From: an uncultured delta proteobacterium
GTDB lineage: Bacteria > Myxococcota_A > Polyangia > Polyangiales > Polyangiaceae
Length of the DNA stretch: 64,000 nt
Reading direction: 5' to 3'
Assembly (NCBI GenBank): GCA_903892415.1
Contig: CAITIQ010000157.1
Span: forward strand, 46,788 to 110,787
Shown here piece by piece: positions 57,484-64,000 of this stretch (positions are counted from its first letter, which is position 1; each line of letters starts with the position of its first letter). The translations under genes were made by a program, and so were the position numbers. The notes below the pieces were generated by a model. That model was not told where the DNA came from. It saw only the letters and a list, made by a program, of their open reading frames with translations, and did no database searches.

Positions 57484-58851
57484 TCATCGCGGTCGAGTTG
57501 GCTCTTCATCGCTGGGTTGCAACAAAACAGGGCGAGTCGGCTCCTCTGCGTCGAAACTCGTGGGGTCAACGGCAACAACGGGGGTTGAACTCTCAGGCTG
57601 GATGGCAGCTGGCATGCGCAGCCCGTTTCGAGCGGACGGTGGAGGCTCGGTTGTTTGCGCAACTCTGCGCTCAAGAGCAGCAGCAGCCGCATCAAAATCG
57701 ATCTCGCTCAGGGGCTGAGGGCTGGGCTTGGTTGGCTCCCGAAGATGTTGACGCAAGAGTCGGTACCTTTCCATCGCCTCATCAACCAGCTCATCAACCT
57801 CGCGGCCCTCTGCTCGCGCCATGCTCGAGAACGCCTCCCAAACGACATCACGGCACAGAATGAGTCTGGGAGTACCGTTGTCCTGAACGGCAACCTGCTC
57901 ATTCGCGGGGTGAGCCAGGAATCGTCGACTACTTTCACGACCACAAACCTCGCCGCTGAGAGTTCTCAAGCAACGCTCGTCCGCGCAGGCCAGGAGATGC
58001 GCCACCATTCTCTCACGCCCTTCGGCGATCGGCACAATCGCAATCAAGAGACTGAGGGAGGGATGTCCTTCGGAATTCGGAACATCGCCCAGATCCTTGT
58101 CGTGATTGAGCAGCGAAAGCAGTGGCTCATCAAAGCCAAGGGACACGTCAACGTCTGAGTTGTCGAGGCCAAGCACGGCAGCAAAGATCGCGTTGGTCGA
58201 GTCGACCAACACGACCGCGAGGCGCGCGTCCTGCCTCAGGATTCGCAGCACCTCGGCGGTCCCTCCGCGAAGGGCTTCGCGGAACGTCACCATGTTGAGT
58301 GCCGCCTCGGGCAAAGCCGCTTGCGCTGCATGCAACGCAGCTATCTCGCTATCCACTCCAGGCCGAAAGTAGCGAGCGATCACACACTGCCTGGCGACCT
58401 CATCGGCAATTGCCAGGGGGGCATTGCTGGACAACGCCAGCAGCCGGAACAAGGCGATGACATAGCTGTGCAAGACCTCGCTGCTCGAGCGGCCGAGGGC
58501 CGCCCGAAAGCGACCAATATCCAACGACCCCCGCAGCGCCGAAACCACCAACACAAAGCCCAACGGATCGATGTCAAACAACTCGGCCAAGGCCCGAACG
58601 GTTGGACTCTTGGGCAGCGGAACCGGGGAGCCGGAAATCGGAGGGGGCTCAACCGGCGGCTCAAGCAACGACAAAAACGGCCATTCAGTAAGGAACAGCC
58701 TGGCATCGAGCGGCGCGCCACCAAGCTGCGGAGGTGGAACCACGACTTGCTCATCATCCCACGCGCGCAAGGCGCGCCGCACGACTTCGTCCCCGTGTCC
58801 ACGCAAACGTTGTTTGAGCAGGCGCCTCGCGTCGCATGGCATGGTCGACAT
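57484..58851 (-). CDS. Hypothetical protein with two helical domains
   Basis: 455 aa from ATG 58851 (MSTMPCDARRLL); a longer ORF to 58989 has a poor extension. Residues about 60-320 are helical repeats (ALAELFDIDPLGFVLVVSALRGSL). Near residue 350 RDVVWEAFSSMARAEGREVDELVDEAMERY reads like a ribbon-helix-helix or sporulation-type motif, and the C-terminal 60 residues are Pro/Glu/Thr-rich with repeated EEPTRP. It lies beside the FHA gene on the same strand. Unknown function. Confidence 0.55.
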   Translation of the reverse strand: MSTMPCDARRLLKQRLRGHGDEVVRRALRAWDDEQVVVPPPQLGGAPLDARLFLTEWPFLSLLEPPVEPPPISGSPVPLPKSPTVRALAELFDIDPLGFVLVVSALRGSLDIGRFRAALGRSSSEVLHSYVIALFRLLALSSNAPLAIADEVARQCVIARYFRPGVDSEIAALHAAQAALPEAALNMVTFREALRGGTAEVLRILRQDARLAVVLVDSTNAIFAAVLGLDNSDVDVSLGFDEPLLSLLNHDKDLGDVPNSEGHPSLSLLIAIVPIAEGRERMVAHLLACADERCLRTLSGEVCGRESSRRFLAHPANEQVAVQDNGTPRLILCRDVVWEAFSSMARAEGREVDELVDEAMERYRLLRQHLREPTKPSPQPLSEIDFDAAAAALERRVAQTTEPPPSARNGLRMPAAIQPESSTPVVAVDPTSFDAEEPTRPVLLQPSDEEPTRPR

Positions 58852-59064
58852 CCGCTGACGATTGGATGCGCTTGGCTGCGAAAGCAGGTTGCACTTTCGC
58901 GTTTCGGCTGGGAGCTCCGGGCACGATGCGCAACAGGGCGGAGGATGAATCACGGGAGCCTGAGAATAAACGATTGAGCCGCCCACCACCTTGATTAACC
59001 GCCACGTGCGAAAAGGGACCTATCCTTCGCCCGCGGTCGCGCGAAAGATTCGAAGGAGGCTCCC

Positions 59065-59799
59065 GTGTCAAAGTTGATCTCCAGCCAATGGCAGGAATTC
59101 CCACAAGTCCTAGCTGCACGCTTCGGTGTTAAAGCCGGTAAGCAACGGTCGATGTTTCATGAGGGCCATTTGGTGTTGGTGCTTCACAGCCCACCCACGG
59201 CGAATGAGGTCGAACGTCGTGCGACGATCTTTTGGCGACACCCCAACGGGACCTGGAAGAGCAGCGGCGAGGCCAAAGGGGGCCTCGGCGCGCTCAAGGC
59301 CTTGGTCGAAAGCTACGTAAAAGAAACAACTCGGCTGGAGGCCTCCCTCGAAGCTGCGCGAACAGCCGGGGACTACTTCAAGATTCTCCAGGACGTTACC
59401 CCGTTGTTTCGCGCGGTGCGCAGCACTCACCGGGTGATGCAAGAAGCGCGTGAACTCCTCAAAACAGACGCAGATATGATCGCACTTCGAGACTCGGCCT
59501 ACGAGGCTGAGCGGATGGCCGAGCTGACGCAACAAGATGCCAAGGCCGGCATGGATTTCACCGTCGCGCGCCGAGCGGAGGAACAAGCAGAGCTGCAAGA
59601 TCGCATCGCAAAATCGAGTCACAAGCTCAACTTGATCACCGCGCTGTTCTTGCCCGTAACGGCGCTAAGCGGGGTACTAGGGGCGAACCTTTCTCACGGG
59701 CTCGAGAACACGGCCTCCCCGTACCTCTTCTGGCTATTCGTATTGGCGGCTTTCGTCGTTGGCTTCTCTGTGCGGGCCACGGTGGCGAGAACGCGCTAG
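59065..59799 (+). CDS. CorA-like truncated membrane protein
   Basis: 244 aa. A soluble helical part (residues 1-180, RLEASLEAARTAGDYFKILQ, LTQQDAKAGMDF) precedes two C-terminal TM helices; the loop ALFLPVTALSGVLGANLSHG resembles the CorA GMN loop but reads GAN. CorA channels are pentameric Mg2+ channels of about 300 aa; this protein is shorter at the N-terminus and lacks the strict GMN. Ion transport is therefore possible but unproven. Confidence 0.65.
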   Translation: MSKLISSQWQEFPQVLAARFGVKAGKQRSMFHEGHLVLVLHSPPTANEVERRATIFWRHPNGTWKSSGEAKGGLGALKALVESYVKETTRLEASLEAARTAGDYFKILQDVTPLFRAVRSTHRVMQEARELLKTDADMIALRDSAYEAERMAELTQQDAKAGMDFTVARRAEEQAELQDRIAKSSHKLNLITALFLPVTALSGVLGANLSHGLENTASPYLFWLFVLAAFVVGFSVRATVARTR

Positions 59800-62700
59800 C
59801 TACTGCTCGAACAGAATGGGGGGCCGGCGCTGAATGAAGTGGTCCACGAGCTGCCGAGCGTAGGAGGGGAGCTCCACAAACCGAGCCCCGAACCCGGGAG
59901 CGTCGTTGGGCTCGTGGCTGCCCGGGCGCGCCCACTCGACAACGCCTCGCGCTTCCAACTCGGCGCCACCTGGAAGTGTCACGCGAAGAATCACCTCTTG
60001 CCCAAGGTTGGGCGCACGCCTGCGAGTCGCGACGAACACGCCGCCCTCGTTGACGACGTCGCCGTTGGATCGCCAACGGTAAAAGTTGCTGGCGCTCTGG
60101 AAGTCGATCGCAGTGTCAAAGCGAAGGATGGCACCACCAGCCGCTGCGGCAGCACCACCACGCTCCTGCAACTGCCGAACGACAGCGACGAGTTCACCCA
60201 ACTTGTGCTCGACTCGTTGAACGGCACCTTGCACCTCGCTGATACCCTGACGGTTGACGAGCATGGCCTGCTGCGCCCGCGCAATCGCCTCGTTCTCCTC
60301 CGGTGACGCCCCTGGCCGTTGCACCAACGGACTTGCTGACGGAGGAATCGTGGGTGGCCGTACCGCGCCCGCAGGATGCGCCGACTGTTGCGCCAAGCGG
60401 GCCGCTTGCTCACGGGTTAGTTGGGTCTGTTGATTGGCAGCCTCACGCTGCTGAGCGGTGAGCTGCTGTTGATGAGCCACGAGATTCTGATGCTGCGAGG
60501 CCATCTGCTGCTGATGTTGGGCCAGTTGCTTTTGGTGATTCGCAAGGTCTCGCTGCTCAGTGGTCATTGACTGTTGGTGTTGAGCAAGCAACCGCTGCTC
60601 ATCCGTCATTTGCTTCTGCGCAGCCGTGATATCGCGCTGCATCACAGCCATCTGTGTTTGGTGCGTCACAAGCTCGCGCTGAGCGACGAGCGCGTCTTGA
60701 GCCTGAGCGGTCACCTGCTGTGCAGCGACGGCCGCCTGCTTCTGCTCTTCAATCAATTGCCGCTGCATCGCCGTTAGTTGGTGAGCCACTTGGGTGGCGG
60801 CAGCAACCTGACCTTGTTGTGCGGCAGCAAAGCTCGCTACCTCTTCAACCTTTCTGGAGGCCTCGGCAAGGGCGTTGCGCAACGCTTCACCCTGTTCATG
60901 TCCCATGGCTTGCGCGGACTGCCCTGCGGCCACCAAGCTTTGAGCCAAAGCAGAGACGATCGGCGCGAGCGTGGTTTCGACAGCATTGAGTTGTTGTGCG
61001 ATCAGCTCAACGATCGCTGGATCACGTTCGACCTCAACCGTGAGTTCCTTGGCGCCGAGCAGTTTGACCTCTTGGTGAAGGCGCTCGAGCTCACCGGCGA
61101 TTAGCCTGGCTGGTTCACCAGCGCGCGCGGCCATCGCGATGAGGCCTTTTTGCACACCGTCGAGCTGCTCAGCGACTCCGGCGATCGAGCCCGTCACACG
61201 GGCAACCGGATCGTCTTCCTTCCCGCCGGTGAGCTTCACACGCACGAAGCCCTTCTTGATCTCCGCCCAGCGTGCAGCCCGCTCTCCCGAGAGGCGTCCG
61301 CGAAGCTCCGCGAGTTTGAGCAGGTTGTTTTCTGCCCCCGACGTCAGCGTTTGCGACTCGCCAGCGTAGTGATCGTCGATCACCGCTTGCACTTCAGCAT
61401 CCGTGTGGGCCGAGACAATCTTCTCGGTCACCTTGTTCATGTTGCGATAGCTGCCCTGAAGTTTGAACGGCGGCTCGTTACGGAAATTGTCATCTTGGGA
61501 TGCCGAGGCGATGTACTCGAGGTTCACCTTGAGCAGCACCTCTTGAACGACGAACAACCGCTTGAGCACCTCAACGATCTCGGAAACCTCTGCGGCTGAA
61601 TAGGGGTAGGCGAGCTCGGTCATTGCGACGCTCTCGCCTTGGGCCATCTTGATCAGCTTGGTGGTATCCGCGGGATCTCGACCCGAAAGCGGCTGCAGTG
61701 CTTTGTTGGAGGTAAGCGCGTTCTCGAGATAGCTGAGCGCGAATAGGTCCCCTTTGCCGTCGAGGATATCGCCGAGATTGTAGGTATCCGCACGATTCGC
61801 CAGCATGTCGGGGATCTTGAACTTCTCACCGCTCTCCGTGTACGGGTTGCCTGCCATGACGACGCAGAACTTCTTGCCGCGCATGTCGTAGGTCCGCGTT
61901 TTTCCTTTCCAAACACCTTCAATCCTGCGCTGCGCATCACACAGCGAGATGAACTTCTGGAGGAACTCAGGGTTCGTGTGCTGGATGTCATCGATGTAGA
62001 GCATCACGTTGTTTCCCATCTCAAGCGCCAAGTTGACCTTGTCCACCTCCTGGCGGGCCGTCGCATTGGGCGCATCGTTGGGATCGATCGAAGTAACCTG
62101 GTGTCCAAGAGCTGGCCCGTTCACCTTCATGAAGATGAGCCCAAGCCGATTGGCCACGTACTCCATCAGCGTCGTTTTGCCGTAACCAGGTGGCGAGATG
62201 AGCAACAAGAGCCCCATCTGGTCGGTGCGCTTTCCCTCGCCTGCGGATCCCATCTGCTTCGCCAGGTTGGCACCAACCAGGGGCAGATAAACCTTATCGA
62301 TCAGCTGGTTTCGTACGAAGCTAGAGAGAATTTTGGGCGCGAACTCATCAAGCCGAAGTCGCTTCCGTTCGCGATCCAGTATCTCTTGCTTCGTCTTACG
62401 AAACGCGCGGAACCGCGGTGCTCGCTCGGTGACGAAGCGGCTGATCAGCAGAAGCCATTCATCCAGTCGCAGTTGCAACGAGCGGTCCTTGACTGAAGGG
62501 TGTTGTCCAAGGAGGCCGCTCACCGTTGCACTAACGCTTGCGCTTGTCGGCGCGCGATCAACACGGCGCTCCGTGGTCACCAAAACCGCCGCTTCAAGAA
62601 CGGCCTGACGATGGGTCGCTAGCTCTGAGTGACGGTCCGCGAGAGCAGTCAGCCAGTTGCGTACCAGACCAAGCCGCTCCGCTGGGTGCTTCTCCAGCGC

Positions 62701-64000
62701 ACGCAAGTCATCGTCGAAATCTCGTCGGGCGCCGCAAGCCTCTAACTCCGAGAAGAGCGCCTCCTTCAAATGTTGTGCGGACTCACTGGTGATGAAACGC
62801 GGATGCTCCGTCGCAAGCTCCTCGACGAGATACGACGCCGAAGCCTCCAACATCGCGTCGGAAAGGTCTAGACGATGGGCCAGTGCGCAGGAACTCAATC
62901 GCGGCGACAACTCCTTCGCCAGCTCCCGCTGCGGCCTTACGTTGTCGAGCCGCAGTCGCAGCTGGCCGAAACTCCGGGCTCGCCGCTGTAAGAGCGCCCG
63001 CTCCGACTCTACTGTATCCGCCCAAAGCAAGGCCGCAATGGCGCGTGCATCGCCCGAGTATCGCAGCAAACCACCGGCCTTCTTGAGATCGAGCAAGGCC
63101 ATCAACACAAGCGTTGCATCGACGTCGTGAACGCCTCGTTCGTAGCCCTCATCGTGTCGGGTCTGTGAGTAACCTCGGACCAACTCGAGCAACGCCGGAC
63201 TTACGCCGTCTGCGTTTCGGTCGCCCGTGACCGCCGTCGAGAGCTTGTCGATTGAAAGGCCCTCTTGACCCAGCTCTGCTGCGATCAGCATGGCTGCCGC
63301 AAGAAACTCTGAACGGTATACCTCCGCGGATTCGCTGACTAACTGTTGGTCCCACAAGTCACGGTTGTCTTCCAGAGCTCGGTCTTCAATCCTCTCGTAG
63401 AAGTCGGTGCCGGTGAGATGAACATAGAGGACGTCCGCACTAACGCTGTCGTCTCGGCGCGGAATCAGCGCCAACTCAACTGGCTGCGTGTTGACGTTGA
63501 AGCGGTGCGTTCCGAAGCGGATGACGTTGTCCCCGCCTTCGAACAAATCGGTCTTGTCGCGGAGGGCGCGCAGCGCGTCCTGGCGTGCGCTCTTGAGCTT
63601 GGACTCGAGCTCATCCCCCTTAACGCTCGCGCCGATGTCGAACAGCTGCTTCGCGAGATCGCGAAGCTTCATCACCATCGCATCGGAGGCGAAGTAGGTG
63701 TTGAGCTCTTCGGGGGTTGTTAGCGTTCGAGCCTTACGCTGAATACCGGCGATGATTCGTTCCGCGGCGCCAACGATGTTCTGGGCGCGACGCTGTCGCT
63801 CGTCGAGGAGGGTTTGACGTTTGGCAGCAATCGCATCCGTTACCTCTTCACGCTTCTGTGCGAGATCCGTGAGGAACTCATCAAACTCCCCGAACCGCCC
63901 TTCGAGCTCCTCGAGCGAAAGCAAGAGCCGGGAAAGGGTTTCATCGCACTTCTCGGGGGTGTCACAGAGCGACAGCGCGCTGACGATGCTCTGGCCGAAC
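59800..64000 (-). CDS. DUF3686-type AAA+ ATPase with Gln-rich coil and PilZ-like tail, 5' end outside window
   Basis: At least 1399 aa; the frame is open at the right edge and its ORF start at 63924 is not the true start. Residues about 200-300 carry DUF3686 features (YRSEFLAAAMLIAAELG, DEGYERGVHDVDATLVL). The AAA+ core has Walker A SPPGYGKTTLM, Walker B VMLYIDDIQ and GNPYTESGEKFKIPDMLANRADT. A Gln/His-rich coiled coil of about 200 residues follows (TQMAVMQRDITAAQKQMTDE). The last ~110 residues look like a PilZ domain, but the c-di-GMP residues are not conserved (VVNEGGVFV). It may remodel protein complexes; its exact target is unknown. Confidence 0.85.
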   Translation of the reverse strand, partial: FGQSIVSALSLCDTPEKCDETLSRLLLSLEELEGRFGEFDEFLTDLAQKREEVTDAIAAKRQTLLDERQRRAQNIVGAAERIIAGIQRKARTLTTPEELNTYFASDAMVMKLRDLAKQLFDIGASVKGDELESKLKSARQDALRALRDKTDLFEGGDNVIRFGTHRFNVNTQPVELALIPRRDDSVSADVLYVHLTGTDFYERIEDRALEDNRDLWDQQLVSESAEVYRSEFLAAAMLIAAELGQEGLSIDKLSTAVTGDRNADGVSPALLELVRGYSQTRHDEGYERGVHDVDATLVLMALLDLKKAGGLLRYSGDARAIAALLWADTVESERALLQRRARSFGQLRLRLDNVRPQRELAKELSPRLSSCALAHRLDLSDAMLEASASYLVEELATEHPRFITSESAQHLKEALFSELEACGARRDFDDDLRALEKHPAERLGLVRNWLTALADRHSELATHRQAVLEAAVLVTTERRVDRAPTSASVSATVSGLLGQHPSVKDRSLQLRLDEWLLLISRFVTERAPRFRAFRKTKQEILDRERKRLRLDEFAPKILSSFVRNQLIDKVYLPLVGANLAKQMGSAGEGKRTDQMGLLLLISPPGYGKTTLMEYVANRLGLIFMKVNGPALGHQVTSIDPNDAPNATARQEVDKVNLALEMGNNVMLYIDDIQHTNPEFLQKFISLCDAQRRIEGVWKGKTRTYDMRGKKFCVVMAGNPYTESGEKFKIPDMLANRADTYNLGDILDGKGDLFALSYLENALTSNKALQPLSGRDPADTTKLIKMAQGESVAMTELAYPYSAAEVSEIVEVLKRLFVVQEVLLKVNLEYIASASQDDNFRNEPPFKLQGSYRNMNKVTEKIVSAHTDAEVQAVIDDHYAGESQTLTSGAENNLLKLAELRGRLSGERAARWAEIKKGFVRVKLTGGKEDDPVARVTGSIAGVAEQLDGVQKGLIAMAARAGEPARLIAGELERLHQEVKLLGAKELTVEVERDPAIVELIAQQLNAVETTLAPIVSALAQSLVAAGQSAQAMGHEQGEALRNALAEASRKVEEVASFAAAQQGQVAAATQVAHQLTAMQRQLIEEQKQAAVAAQQVTAQAQDALVAQRELVTHQTQMAVMQRDITAAQKQMTDEQRLLAQHQQSMTTEQRDLANHQKQLAQHQQQMASQHQNLVAHQQQLTAQQREAANQQTQLTREQAARLAQQSAHPAGAVRPPTIPPSASPLVQRPGASPEENEAIARAQQAMLVNRQGISEVQGAVQRVEHKLGELVAVVRQLQERGGAAAAAGGAILRFDTAIDFQSASNFYRWRSNGDVVNEGGVFVATRRRAPNLGQEVILRVTLPGGAELEARGVVEWARPGSHEPNDAPGFGARFVELPSYARQLVDHFIQRRPPILFEQ

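Noticed and set aside
57389..57863. Plus-strand ORFs of 109 and 129 aa
   Set aside because: They lie largely antisense to the end of the 57484-58851 gene and the FHA start; no domain pattern.

Overview
The window reads as the chromosome of a high-GC deltaproteobacterial predator-type organism, most likely a myxobacterium of the Polyangiales (Myxococcota). This rests on gene style rather than any marker: many lipoproteins with Gly/Ser-rich linkers after the lipobox, FHA and Hanks-type kinase proteins, GAF/receiver/GGDEF-EAL signalling, a VIT/VWA protein, an Rhs toxin and a DUF3686 AAA+ protein with a PilZ-like tail. Host housekeeping genes are ssrA, yggX, tal, gltA, an HU-family gene, tRNA-Leu(CAA) and bpt/ate.

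Layout. 1-643 is the tail of a tyrosine integrase whose reading frame runs into the 3' end of ssrA (tmRNA, 579-922, minus), so the left edge is the end of an element integrated in ssrA. 983-11.9 kb holds yggX, an NTF2-like protein, transaldolase, several lipoproteins (one a metalloprotease), an outer-membrane protein, a GAF protein and a Ser/Thr kinase. 11.9-16.3 kb is an Rhs/PAAR-like polymorphic toxin with a probable immunity gene. 16.3-21.4 kb is host core (gltA, DUF1415-like, HU, PEGA-like protein).

21.5-36.1 kb is the most interesting part: a 14.5-kb element integrated in tRNA-Leu(CAA), bounded by a 56-bp direct repeat (21521-21576 and 36033-36088). Its genes all lie on the minus strand and most overlap by 1-4 bp. 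They encode small regulators, a lambda O-like initiator with six in-frame iterons, a DnaB helicase, a possible terminase small subunit, terminase large subunit, tape measure protein, a Mu gp44-like baseplate hub and an integrase. I find no portal, capsid, head or lysis gene, so it looks like a satellite or strongly reduced phage rather than a complete prophage. attP lies inside the integrase gene: on integration the last 84 codons (35781-36032) are cut off and replaced by 51 host codons, the arrangement known for Myxococcus phage Mx8. The ssrA element at the left edge shows the same geometry.

36.1-64 kb returns to host genes: a SUMF1-type lipoprotein, a DnaJ-domain protein, an L,D-transpeptidase, a zinc-ribbon/YGVP-repeat protein divergent from a radical SAM-SPASM enzyme, a three-gene cassette of unknown function, a two-gene signalling operon in which the phospho-acceptor His and both Asp positions are substituted but the EAL domain looks active, a DUF885 peptidase, a sigma factor with a VIT/VWA protein, a phosphodiester glycosidase-like protein, an SDR plus Bpt pair, an FHA protein and the large AAA+ protein running off the right edge. 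A roughly 70-bp palindromic repeat occurs twice (6626-6694, 54104-54173).
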